The notes beneath the pieces were generated by a model that saw only the letters and a program-made list of their open reading frames with translations, had not been told where the DNA came from and ran no database searches. Positions 1-7,205 of a stretch of 25,117 bases of DNA are shown here, one piece after another (within the stretch, counting starts at the first letter, position 1; every line of letters starts with the position of its first letter). Source of the stretch: Vibrio tasmaniensis 1F-187 (GTDB taxonomy: Bacteria > Pseudomonadota > Gammaproteobacteria > Enterobacterales > Vibrionaceae); assembly GCF_000272405.2 (NCBI RefSeq), contig NZ_AJZM02000005.1:1-25117 (forward strand). Reading direction: 5' to 3'. The position numbers were made by a program, and so were the translations under genes.

Positions 1-6
1 TTAAAT

Positions 7-17
7 TGTTAAAGAGC
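7..17 (-). promoter_or_regulatory. rrn leader boxA antitermination site
   Basis: Read on the minus strand this is GCTCTTTAACA, which matches the boxA core of rRNA leaders, where NusB/NusE load and make RNA polymerase resistant to Rho. It is the last recognisable element before the window ends and lies downstream of two rRNA-type promoters on the same strand. The 16S rRNA gene should therefore begin just off the left edge. A 16S-23S spacer also carries a boxA, but the promoters behind this one make the 5' leader the better reading. Confidence 0.8.
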
Positions 18-69
18 TTTGCTTGTCGAAACTTTCTTTTTACAAAGAAACCCTTGAAAGCGGACGTGA

Positions 70-97
70 ATTCTAGCGATTTAATTTTAAGTGTCAA
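70..97 (-). promoter_or_regulatory. rrn promoter P2 (minus strand)
   Basis: On the minus strand there is a perfect -35 TTGACA (92-97), a 16-nt spacer and the -10 TAGAAT (70-75). An AT-rich stretch (98-118) lies upstream and could act as an UP element. The promoter lies about 110 nt downstream of P1, the usual tandem arrangement in gammaproteobacterial rRNA operons. No start site has been measured. Confidence 0.7.
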
Positions 98-185
98 ACA
101 CTTTTTAAAATTAATTCCTTTCGAACTTTCCGTCTTACTGATTACCGCTGAAGCCTTGTAGCGACTGCTGTGTCAGTGAGGCGGC

Positions 186-240
186 ATTATAGAGATCATC
201 GAAAACATGGCAACCCCTTTTTTGATAAAAATTCAAAAAA
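186..240 (-). promoter_or_regulatory. rrn promoter P1 with UP element (minus strand)
   Basis: On the minus strand the -35 is TTGCCA (208-213), the spacer is 16 nt and the -10 is a perfect TATAAT (186-191). A 16-nt spacer is characteristic of rRNA P1 promoters. The sequence just after the -10 is GC-rich (GCCGCCTC), like the discriminator that makes rrn promoters sensitive to ppGpp and initiating NTP. An A/T-rich UP-like stretch occupies 214-240. Transcription runs left towards boxA and out of the window. Confidence 0.8.
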
Positions 241-314
241 ATTGCTTAAGCGTCTACTTTTACGTCAAAACCCTCTTTCATAGGCCAAAGCTCATACAAT
301 CAAGAGCATATAAC

Positions 315-839
315 TTAGAATTTCGCGACTAGATCTTTCGAGAATGTCTCTATATCCAGTTCTATACTCCACTTTTCACTTAGCTCCACTATGTTATCTA
401 GCGATTGCTGAACCGTTTTTATCGTCAATGTATTGTTATCTAGGTCGTATACCTGTTTTTGCGTAGTGTAATAGAAGTAAAGGATCGTTAATGCTTCTCG
501 ATCACCATGCTCAGCTTTTGGTTGAATACGCTTAAGCTTACGATAGATTTGATTGTGAACTTGTTTCACGTTCCACACATAAAGTGCTTCTTTAAAGTAA
601 TCATGCCCTTTCACACGGCTCGCGATAAAGGCATTCAGTGCGACTGATAAAATCACGCCAAGTACATTCAAATGGAAATTACCTGTCGCTTCCCCAGTAA
701 CGGATCCAACTGAACCAAAAAGTTCAATCAGAATGCTACCGAATACGATGGCAAACAAGGCGAGCGACCCAACCAATGAAACCAACAGTAGGTTCATCTT
801 CTTTCTATATTCTTCTTTATTAATCTTCTGTAACTTCAT
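315..839 (-). CDS. DUF3087 family membrane protein
   Basis: A 174-residue protein that I recognise as DUF3087, a gammaproteobacterial family without an assigned function. Two hydrophobic segments (about residues 16-40 and 57-76) are followed by a charged, mostly helical cytoplasmic-looking tail of about 95 residues containing KRIQPKAEHGDREALTILY. The start is the ATG at 839, preceded by AAGGA at a good distance. It runs in the same direction as the rRNA operon downstream, and its stop codon lies about 75 nt before the UP element of rrn P1. No terminator is obvious between them. Family assignment is from recall of the sequence pattern; the function is unknown. Confidence 0.75.
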   Translation of the reverse strand: MKLQKINKEEYRKKMNLLLVSLVGSLALFAIVFGSILIELFGSVGSVTGEATGNFHLNVLGVILSVALNAFIASRVKGHDYFKEALYVWNVKQVHNQIYRKLKRIQPKAEHGDREALTILYFYYTTQKQVYDLDNNTLTIKTVQQSLDNIVELSEKWSIELDIETFSKDLVAKF

Positions 840-1095
840 CGACTACTTCCTTATGTAAGTCACCTAATAATTTGCGCATACTATCTATGTAAACCTTGGT
901 TAGCTTCAACCTTTACCATCTTGTAATGTGGTCACTCTCTATTTAATACGTAGAGTTCTTGTGGTCAGTACTATACATAACTCCATTTGACTTCATTAAT
1001 AGAAAAGAGTTACATACCGCCATAATTTTGGTTATTCATCAATTCATGTTGATAAAGTCTGTTTCGTTTTATCACATACTGACAAGGTACATCCC

Positions 1096-1695
1096 ATGCG
1101 TTCATTTGTATTACGCGCTCGCGCAGCCCCTACAGAGAGCAAACTTATCTTAGAAGGTGTTGGGCAAGACGCTCATACTGAGATTCTGGCTCATACTCTG
1201 ATGAACACGATCTTCGTTGCTCAATCTCACCGTGAGAATGTCACCGTGCACCTTGTGCTAGAGAGTACTAAAGACTTTTCTCGTACCATTACATTCGATT
1301 CAAATGAAATCACCAACATTGGTGGCTTTCATGAATCTGCACTGTTATCTGCGGTAGTAAGAGCGGTTGACGCTTCTCAAGGCATGACAAAAGAACAGAC
1401 ACGTCAGGTAGAACCGGGCATCACTGTTCGCACTATGAGCTTTGAAAAGTTGGTCAAAGAACTGGCCGAAGACCACCAGCTGTACATGATGGATAAGAAG
1501 GGTGACTTTATCCGTGATGCAGAGATTGCTGAAAACCCATGTTTCCTTCTTACTGATCACATCCCTATGCCGAAGAAAAGCTACAACAGCTTGAAGCGTT
1601 TAGGCACAGAGAAAATCAGCTTAGGTCCAAACATGCTGTTTGCTTCTCAGTGTGTTGTGTTGATCAACAATGAACTGGATGTACGTGGTTTTTGA
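1096..1695 (+). CDS. trmY: TrmY-like SPOUT tRNA pseudouridine-54 N1-methyltransferase homologue
   Basis: A 199-residue protein of the TrmY/UPF0217 family. In archaea TrmY uses S-adenosylmethionine to N1-methylate pseudouridine 54 in the T-loop of tRNA. The N-terminus MRSFVLRARAAPT and the C-terminal SAM-knot region LGPNMLFASQCVVLINNELD (about residues 176-195) are diagnostic of the family. The ATG at 1096 has AAGG eight nucleotides upstream. The gene is divergent from the DUF3087 gene and convergent with the polysaccharide operon, ending at a shared stem-loop. Bacteria normally carry 5-methyluridine at position 54, so the archaeal activity may not apply here; family membership is firmer than the substrate. 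Confidence 0.85.
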   Translation: MRSFVLRARAAPTESKLILEGVGQDAHTEILAHTLMNTIFVAQSHRENVTVHLVLESTKDFSRTITFDSNEITNIGGFHESALLSAVVRAVDASQGMTKEQTRQVEPGITVRTMSFEKLVKELAEDHQLYMMDKKGDFIRDAEIAENPCFLLTDHIPMPKKSYNSLKRLGTEKISLGPNMLFASQCVVLINNELDVRGF

Positions 1696-1767
1696 TATCC
1701 ACAGCTCTCTCTACGATAGTTCACTCTAAAACAACAGTTCGCTATAAAAATAGCTAGCCCTAAAACA

Positions 1768-1796
1768 ATAAATGGAGCGATATACGCTCCATTTAT
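1768..1796. terminator. Stem-loop between convergent genes
   Basis: A perfect 12-bp stem (ATAAATGGAGCG / CGCTCCATTTAT) with a five-base loop lies between trmY and the convergent operon ending at 1816. The T-rich tail is short on both strands, so it may be a modest bidirectional terminator. Confidence 0.6.
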
Positions 1797-1815
1797 GGTC
1801 AAGTTAGCGTGCTAA

Positions 1816-2853
1816 TTAAAAACGCACTTCGACGGTCATCCCTTCAATCCAATATTCTCTAGGCAAATCAGCCGTAAAGTTCAATGCTACTTTGAGATAT
1901 GCTGGCTGCCCTTCAAAAGGGCTTGCTAATTGAGTCGGCAACTTACTGACGATTTCTACCGAATCTGCAATCTCAGCCTCAAAAGTACTACCATTTGGAA
2001 ACCTTACCTTGGTATGAGCTCCTATTATCGCATTCTCTAAATATTTAGGGTCTAAATACGCGACCACTTGCGGGATGGTATTCTTCGCTATCGTTACAAG
2101 CTCGTCACCTTCGAACACTCTCTGCCCTTCAACGACATGGATATCGACAACGCGACCTGCATAGGGAGACTTAATCGCCAACCCTTGCTCAACAACACGT
2201 TTAAGTGCTAGATCTTTCATTAAAGCACGTCGAGCCTGACTAACCGGACCCGCTAATTCTCTTTCTTGTTCAGCTAATTTCGCATTTTGATAATCAAGTT
2301 TTTGTCCATTAAGCTGATTGTTAAGTGAGTTACTCATTCCCACTATACTTGCGTAGTCCACATCGGATACCTGACCTTTCTTCCTGTATTCTTCATAGCG
2401 CGTTTGAATTTGCTGTACCGTGTTTAAATTACTGCGCGTTTCTTCAATACCTTTCAAGTGCAGTAAGCCAATATCATCAGGAAACCTGATTTCTAAATCT
2501 AATAACTCAGCATGAAGAAATTCGATTTGCGCTTCCACTTCCATATTAGTCAACTGAATCGCTGTCTCTGATTTTAGGATTTGACTTCCATCGTCTACTG
2601 GAATTGGGCCGACTACTCCTGCAACTTTAGAGGTTAAGGTTACAGGATGCGAGGTAATGATTGCCGGAGCAATAACCAGAAAATTTGTCTTTAAGAAAAA
2701 ATACGCTACGAATAATAGAGGGCTAACCACTAAGCTTAAGATTAAATACCAACGAAAGCGGTAGCCTCCTCTTTTCGCTTGTCCGTAAGCAACTTTGACA
2801 CCATCATCCGATTGAGGGTTATTCTTTTTATCAAGATGAAATTTCACTTTCAT
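1816..2853 (-). CDS. HlyD/Alg44-like membrane fusion protein of polysaccharide operon
   Basis: A 345-residue periplasmic adaptor anchored in the inner membrane. About 34 cytoplasmic residues precede a single membrane segment (about 35-54). Then come a first lipoyl-like half (about 62-104), a long helical hairpin (about 105-222), the second lipoyl half with SPYAGRVVDIHVVEGQRVFE (about 229-248) and a beta-barrel (about 259-345). In HlyD and Alg44 relatives such proteins link an inner-membrane machine to the outer envelope. I chose the ATG at 2853 because AAAAGG lies 8 nt upstream and it follows the glycosyltransferase stop by two bases; a TTG at 2889 would extend it into that gene without a clear ribosome site. 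Unlike Alg44 it has no N-terminal PilZ domain. It is the last gene of the operon. Confidence 0.85.
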   Translation of the reverse strand: MKVKFHLDKKNNPQSDDGVKVAYGQAKRGGYRFRWYLILSLVVSPLLFVAYFFLKTNFLVIAPAIITSHPVTLTSKVAGVVGPIPVDDGSQILKSETAIQLTNMEVEAQIEFLHAELLDLEIRFPDDIGLLHLKGIEETRSNLNTVQQIQTRYEEYRKKGQVSDVDYASIVGMSNSLNNQLNGQKLDYQNAKLAEQERELAGPVSQARRALMKDLALKRVVEQGLAIKSPYAGRVVDIHVVEGQRVFEGDELVTIAKNTIPQVVAYLDPKYLENAIIGAHTKVRFPNGSTFEAEIADSVEIVSKLPTQLASPFEGQPAYLKVALNFTADLPREYWIEGMTVEVRF

Positions 2854-2855
2854 TG

Positions 2856-4172
2856 TTAAAACCTTTTGCCTTTTTTCAATACCCACCAAGGAGCCATACT
2901 GGATTCTTCATGACTTCTTCTAAATAACTCATTCACCATAGAGAACGCCGTAATCAACCGCATAAAGAACTGATAAAACGGATACAAGATTAGCCATTTT
3001 GCCATCTTAAGATCTTCTTTCGCTCTTTCGGAAACCAACCCAATATAGACAGTAAAAAACAACAACACTGTCGACAAATAGACGCAATAGATAAGGATCA
3101 GAAGTGCAGCAACAAAATCGAAGGGGTAAGCCCAAAATATGTAAAACATGAATAGCGAAACTAGAATGGGCAGCAATACGTTTTGTAGAACGCCATAAAC
3201 TAAAGTAAATATAAAGTTTCCCCAACCGAGTAATCTAGGGGTTAGACCTTCATTGTGTTTCCTTAAAAACAGAAATAATAAGTCTCCATCCCATCTTAGC
3301 CTTTGTTGTACCAACCCTTTCAGTGTATCGGGTACATCAGTATGGCCCACAGCTTTAGGTGTAAAAGCGAGTTTATTGTTTGGATGTCTTTTCTTGTACT
3401 GTTTGAGCCTCATCGTTAAGTCGAGATCTTCAGCAGTATGGGTATCCCACCCTCCAACTTGCTTCAGAGTGTTCTTTCGAAAGGCACCAAATGCTCCTGA
3501 TATATTATTGAGAACACCCCAGTTGGATAGCCCCGTCTTACCAGCTTGCATTGATAACATATATTCAAGAGACTGCATTCGCGTAAGCAAATTTTCTTGC
3601 CAGTTTCTAACGCGTAAAGCACCTCCAGAAGCAATCACATTCTTATCAGTAAATTGCTTCATCATTTGTAACGCCATGTCGTTATCAAAAGAAGTATCAC
3701 CATCAACATTAATAACAAAATCACCAGTAGCGTTATCTAAACCAGCATTCAACGTTGATACGCGACCTCCTCTTTGCCACTTAGGAATGACACGAACATC
3801 TCTGTTTCTTACCGTTTTATGTCTTTGCTCCCCTCGCATTGCAGCTAAGTAGGTATCTTCATTTTGAGTTGCTCCATCGACTACGGCTAAAATCTCAATC
3901 TTTCCGGGATAAAGCTGTTCAACAAGCGTGTCGATCGTTATCTCAATTGCATCTCCTTCTCCATAACAAGTAATTACAAACGAGATGCTTGGGTATTCTT
4001 TTATCTCTATGTCACTGGCCGAATAAGACCAGCGAAAGATTCCACTTAACACAAGCAGAAAGAGTGGGAGCTCCACCATAATCATCATGGGGAAAAGCAT
4101 TAGCCAAAGCTCAGAGTTCTCTAAAAGCATCCCCCAGAAGTACTGTTGGAGATCAAGGCTAACTGACAGCAT
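2856..4172 (-). CDS. Family 2 processive beta-glycosyltransferase (polysaccharide synthase)
   Basis: A 438-residue inner-membrane synthase of the PgaC/NodC/Alg8/cellulose-synthase type, which polymerises a nucleotide sugar in the cytoplasm and threads the chain through its own membrane part. A hydrophobic N-terminus (about 24-47) precedes the GT-A domain. All four catalytic signatures are present: VVDG (D99), DGD (157-159), TAED (246-249) and QRLRW (290-294, the QxxRW motif). Further membrane segments follow at about 317-345, 350-380 and 393-412. No PilZ domain is visible. The ATG at 4172 overlaps the upstream gene by 14 bases; a GTG at 4181 is the alternative, and neither has a strong ribosome site, which fits translational coupling. 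The sugar cannot be predicted from sequence alone. Confidence 0.88.
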   Translation of the reverse strand: MLSVSLDLQQYFWGMLLENSELWLMLFPMMIMVELPLFLLVLSGIFRWSYSASDIEIKEYPSISFVITCYGEGDAIEITIDTLVEQLYPGKIEILAVVDGATQNEDTYLAAMRGEQRHKTVRNRDVRVIPKWQRGGRVSTLNAGLDNATGDFVINVDGDTSFDNDMALQMMKQFTDKNVIASGGALRVRNWQENLLTRMQSLEYMLSMQAGKTGLSNWGVLNNISGAFGAFRKNTLKQVGGWDTHTAEDLDLTMRLKQYKKRHPNNKLAFTPKAVGHTDVPDTLKGLVQQRLRWDGDLLFLFLRKHNEGLTPRLLGWGNFIFTLVYGVLQNVLLPILVSLFMFYIFWAYPFDFVAALLILIYCVYLSTVLLFFTVYIGLVSERAKEDLKMAKWLILYPFYQFFMRLITAFSMVNELFRRSHEESSMAPWWVLKKGKRF

Positions 4173-5514
4173 AGATTTCACTGACTTTACTTTCTAACCA
4201 ATAACCAACATCTTCTTTCATTGTTGGATCGGGTATACCCCATGCAAAGACATTCAGCGTGAAATCGTCATCTTCGATTAGAGAACAAAGTGCTTCTATT
4301 TTCCCGCGTAATACTTCTATATGTTCCATCTTAGCTTTAGGCATAAACACAAGAAGAACATCGCTTTTAAACTGACAACAAATATCAGAATCTCTAAATA
4401 ATCCGTTTAAACGCTCTGTAATTTGCTCGATCAAAGCAAACATTTTTGCGTCTCCATTTTTAGACACATACTGCGCTAAATCAGGCAGGTGTAACCCCAA
4501 TAATAAGTGCTCTTCTTCGTGGCGAAGTGCAATCCTATTAACCCAGCTAAGAAGATTAGAAAAATACCCGCCGTCTACTTTCCCGCTTAAGGTCAGTTCA
4601 GGCGCCGATAGCTTCACTCCATGACGGAATATATACTCTCCCTGAACTCCAAGTTTCAGCGAATAAATCTTCCTAACAACCAACTTTGAAATATCGTTTT
4701 TTGTACCACACTCGAAACAAGAAGCTAATGTCTCCGCTTCAGAAAAAGAGTGAGAGCATGAGTTACATGTATGAGTTTCTAAAGGGCGATCATAATCCAC
4801 TCCAATATGTCGAAGCTGAGTCAAACATTTCGGGCATTCTAATTTTTGGTTGCGTTTGAACAGCCCTTGTTCAGCAACATGGCCACACGTGAAACAATGG
4901 AGAGAGGTACGCTCAGTAATATCAATGTCTTTGCAAGAAGGACACGCTTCGATGTAGTTTAAGTGGGCACTGGCACATTCATGACACACTCTGACTCGAT
5001 CGATTAAATCCTCAATTTCAAAAGTGTCTCGCTTAGTCTCTGATAATACAAAACGATAAGTTGAACTTAACTCCGGATAGTAAAGCTCCACTAACGGATA
5101 GGAATATATCGATTTATGAGACAAATATTTGTGAGGTGATAATCGACGTCTTTGATCCGAGCCTAACCACCCAACAAGAGGGTCTAATGTATCCGATGAG
5201 TCGATAATACTTTCTAACGTTCTGCGGTGTTGAATCACCTCTTCTTCAACACTTTCTGGATTTAAAGTGCCGTCTGATAAACACTCTGATAATGCACTAT
5301 CTTCTAAAATATAAATCTTCCAAGACCAAAATTTCCTGCTACGGTGGAGTTGGCTCATCAAGTCGTCTTGCGAACTAAGATCGCCATTTAGAACTATGAC
5401 GCCGCCCAATAAATCAGGGAGTTGATTAATGTCACTGACTGGCACGAGCTCAAATGATTCTCTGGTTTCAAGTGTAGGGGTTCCAAGGCAGTAAATTTTC
5501 AACTTATCTTTCAT
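4159..5514 (-). CDS. TackOD1 zinc-domain protein with degenerate GGDEF and intact I-site
   Basis: A 451-residue soluble protein, first in the operon. Residues 1-85 look like a small alpha/beta, receiver-like module without obvious phosphorylation residues. Six CxxC motifs follow (177-180, 191-194, 207-210, 227-230, 250-253, 266-269), enough for three zinc ribbons; the pattern matches the TackOD1 output domain. The C-terminal 150 residues resemble GGDEF, but the signature reads KSDVL (383-387), so diguanylate cyclase activity is very unlikely. The inhibitory-site motif RxxD is kept as RDSD (374-377), exactly five residues before the degenerate motif as in active enzymes. I infer a cyclic-di-GMP receptor, by analogy with PelD. 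The ATG at 5514 has GGAG eight bases upstream. Domain names are from recall and the receptor role is inference. Confidence 0.8.
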   Translation of the reverse strand: MKDKLKIYCLGTPTLETRESFELVPVSDINQLPDLLGGVIVLNGDLSSQDDLMSQLHRSRKFWSWKIYILEDSALSECLSDGTLNPESVEEEVIQHRRTLESIIDSSDTLDPLVGWLGSDQRRRLSPHKYLSHKSIYSYPLVELYYPELSSTYRFVLSETKRDTFEIEDLIDRVRVCHECASAHLNYIEACPSCKDIDITERTSLHCFTCGHVAEQGLFKRNQKLECPKCLTQLRHIGVDYDRPLETHTCNSCSHSFSEAETLASCFECGTKNDISKLVVRKIYSLKLGVQGEYIFRHGVKLSAPELTLSGKVDGGYFSNLLSWVNRIALRHEEEHLLLGLHLPDLAQYVSKNGDAKMFALIEQITERLNGLFRDSDICCQFKSDVLLVFMPKAKMEHIEVLRGKIEALCSLIEDDDFTLNVFAWGIPDPTMKEDVGYWLESKVSEIYAVS

Positions 5515-5610
5515 TCATTAACTCCAAGTCTTTTGACGCTGTCATCGTTGAATCAAAGCTAAAAAACGTTAATTTTGAACGATGCTATTTCATTATCCAC
5601 CCTTACATAA

Positions 5611-5640
5611 ATACTAGATATCGATATGAAAACCGTCCAA
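5611..5640 (-). promoter_or_regulatory. Possible promoter of the polysaccharide operon
   Basis: On the minus strand TTGGAC (5635-5640) and TAGTAT (5611-5616) are separated by 18 bases, about 95 bp upstream of the first start codon. The spacer contains a 10-bp palindrome, ATATCGATAT (5618-5627), which might be an operator. The -35 and -10 are only moderate matches. Confidence 0.3.
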
Positions 5641-5846
5641 TAATTAGCCGAAAAGATTAAATAGGATCACCAATTAATTAACACCTACGAAACATGAATA
5701 TCGTTAATACTTGGCATCAAAGCGGTTACATTCAAGTCTAAAAGTAGGGGTTGATGAGTGTTATTTTCGATAGCAGCACTTCCGGAATAATAGCGTTCTC
5801 AAACAAATTAAGCCTAATGCCCATGATTTTTTGACCTCCTAAACAC
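5641..5846. other. Leader region with two candidate short ORFs
   Basis: There is no established gene here. On the minus strand a 28-codon frame (5824 down to 5738, MGIRLNLFENAI...) has GGAGG (5835-5839) ten bases before its ATG. On the plus strand an overlapping 26-codon frame (5754-5834) follows AGGGG and ends just before the stem-loop at 5847. The two overlap, so at most one is likely real, and neither has a recognised product. Confidence 0.3.
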
Positions 5847-5877
5847 AAAAAGAGCTCAACTAAGTGAGCTCTTTTTT
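5847..5877. terminator. Strong bidirectional terminator
   Basis: A perfect 12-bp stem, AAAAAGAGCTCA / TGAGCTCTTTTT, with a six-base loop ACTAAG. It has a run of T on the plus strand and a shorter one on the minus strand. It lies downstream of the permease gene read on the minus strand and separates it from the polysaccharide operon. Confidence 0.85.
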
Positions 5878-5925
5878 ATTATCTATATCTTGCTATCAAT
5901 GGAGTTATCTAGGAATCAGACCCGA

Positions 5926-7026
5926 TTAACCAAAGATGAAGCTGTATAGGAAGCCTGCACCCATCGCCATGCTTAGGATAACGAATAGGAATGCCGCAAT
6001 CATTTGGTTCTTGAAGATTGATTTAAGCAGGATAACTTCCGTTAAACTTGCACCTGCACTACCAATAATCAATGCCATTACCGACCCCAACGCCATGCCT
6101 TTCTGAACTAGAGCAGCACTTAATGGGATTACCGCTTCAGCACGAATGTACAGTGGAATACCAATCACGGCTGCTACTGGAATCGCATACCACATACCTT
6201 CACCAGCGTACTGTGCAATTAGGTCTGTAGGAATGAAGCCGTAGATGAATGAACCAATCGCAATACCCATCATTAGGTAAGGGAAAACTTGTTTGAAGTC
6301 TTTCCAAGTTGAGAACCAAATTCTCATCCAACGGCTAGGTTCTTTCTTCTCTACGATTTCAGCCGTTGCGCTTCCATCTGCTGAACAGCATGAAACGGTC
6401 ACTTGTGGCTCTTCTTTTTTCGAATCACAGCAAGATGTTTCTTTTGCCATTACTGGTGCAGGTTCACCACATGCACTTGTACCACATGAAGATTCCGCTT
6501 TAGCCGTTGCTGCTTTCTTAGGAGTAGAGTCACCACAACTAGTGCCACAGCTTGAAGCAGAACCTGTCGATTCATACGCTTCAGGTTTGACGTAGCGTTC
6601 AAAACCTAACTTCTCAAGTGCGTAACCAGCCACTACAGATACCGTCATTGCTACAAGGAAGTAGAACACAGCGACTTGCCAGCCGAACGTAATCACGAAC
6701 AAACCAATGATCACTGGGTTCAATAGTGGGCTACCGAATAGGAATACCATCATTGGACCGAAACCCGCTCTTGCACGCAGCAATCCTTTTAGGAAAGGAA
6801 TGGTCGAACATGAACAGAAAGGTGTAATTGCACCCAATAGTGCAGCAACCACATACCCCTTACCATTACGTGAGCTCAGGATAGATTGAATCTTTTCTGG
6901 TGTAAGGAACTCTTGAAGAATCCCAACAATGTAGCTGATCGCTAAGAAAAGGATAATTAACTCTACTGCTAAGAAAGCGAACATATCAAGTGCGTCTTTT
7001 AGCATTGTTAACATTTCATTGCTCAT
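5926..7026 (-). CDS. ArsP/DUF318-type permease with cysteine-rich loop
   Basis: A 366-residue inner-membrane permease of the ArsP_1 (DUF318) family, whose known members export trivalent organoarsenicals. Two membrane halves carry family motifs: TPFCSCST (69-76, with C71 and C73) followed by FGSPLLNP in the first, and IPLYIRAEAVIPLSAAL in the second. Between them, residues 150-228 form a hydrophilic loop with eight cysteines (160, 164, 181, 186, 199, 200, 213, 214), arranged as CGTSC, CGTSAC and two SCC pairs, suggesting soft-metal(loid) binding. The ATG at 7026 has GGAG a few bases upstream; a TTG at 7077 is less likely. It is divergent from an ArsR-type regulator, with shared operators between them. 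The substrate is not proven; arsenic, antimony or another thiophilic ion is plausible. Confidence 0.82.
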   Translation of the reverse strand: MSNEMLTMLKDALDMFAFLAVELIILFLAISYIVGILQEFLTPEKIQSILSSRNGKGYVVAALLGAITPFCSCSTIPFLKGLLRARAGFGPMMVFLFGSPLLNPVIIGLFVITFGWQVAVFYFLVAMTVSVVAGYALEKLGFERYVKPEAYESTGSASSCGTSCGDSTPKKAATAKAESSCGTSACGEPAPVMAKETSCCDSKKEEPQVTVSCCSADGSATAEIVEKKEPSRWMRIWFSTWKDFKQVFPYLMMGIAIGSFIYGFIPTDLIAQYAGEGMWYAIPVAAVIGIPLYIRAEAVIPLSAALVQKGMALGSVMALIIGSAGASLTEVILLKSIFKNQMIAAFLFVILSMAMGAGFLYSFIFG

Positions 7027-7083
7027 AATTAACTCCAAACTGGATTGAAGGTCGGGCTCTATGAGAAAAGTAACCAACCCTTA

Positions 7084-7128
7084 ATTTCGAATATTCTCGA
7101 ATTATAGAAATAAACAGCTCCAGATCAA
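7084..7128 (-). promoter_or_regulatory. Permease promoter with ArsR-type operator O1
   Basis: On the minus strand TTGATC (7123-7128), a 16-base spacer and a perfect TATAAT (7101-7106) lie about 75 bp before the permease start. Operator O1 (7084-7103), ATTTCGA-N6-TCGAATT, has one mismatch to a perfect palindrome and covers the transcription start and the edge of the -10, a position where a bound repressor would block initiation. Confidence 0.7.
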
Positions 7129-7133
7129 GCTTT

Positions 7134-7153
7134 ATTTCGATAAAAATCGAAAT
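7134..7153. promoter_or_regulatory. ArsR-type operator O2
   Basis: A perfect copy of ATTTCGA-N6-TCGAAAT, just upstream of the permease -35 box. A related palindrome, TTTTCGAAAA, follows at 7156-7165. Its sequence identity to O3 and near identity to O1 point to one regulator binding all three. Confidence 0.7.
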
Positions 7154-7205
7154 GATTTTCGAAAACACGGTTTTTCAATGACTTATACAGACACCGTTTT
7201 TAAAT

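Noticed and set aside
959..1153. 64-codon plus-strand frame before trmY
   Set aside because: It overlaps the trmY start in another frame, has no ribosome site, and its composition looks random.
3253..3852. 199-codon plus-strand frame opposite the glycosyltransferase
   Set aside because: It is antisense to a gene with clear catalytic motifs and codes for a low-complexity, cysteine/serine-rich sequence typical of a shadow frame.
4159..5514. Active diguanylate cyclase
   Set aside because: The signature reads KSDVL instead of GGDEF, with the essential glycines and the glutamate missing.
5515..5846. Cyclic-di-GMP riboswitch in the polysaccharide operon leader
   Set aside because: I looked for the conserved GEMM-type core in this leader and did not see it.
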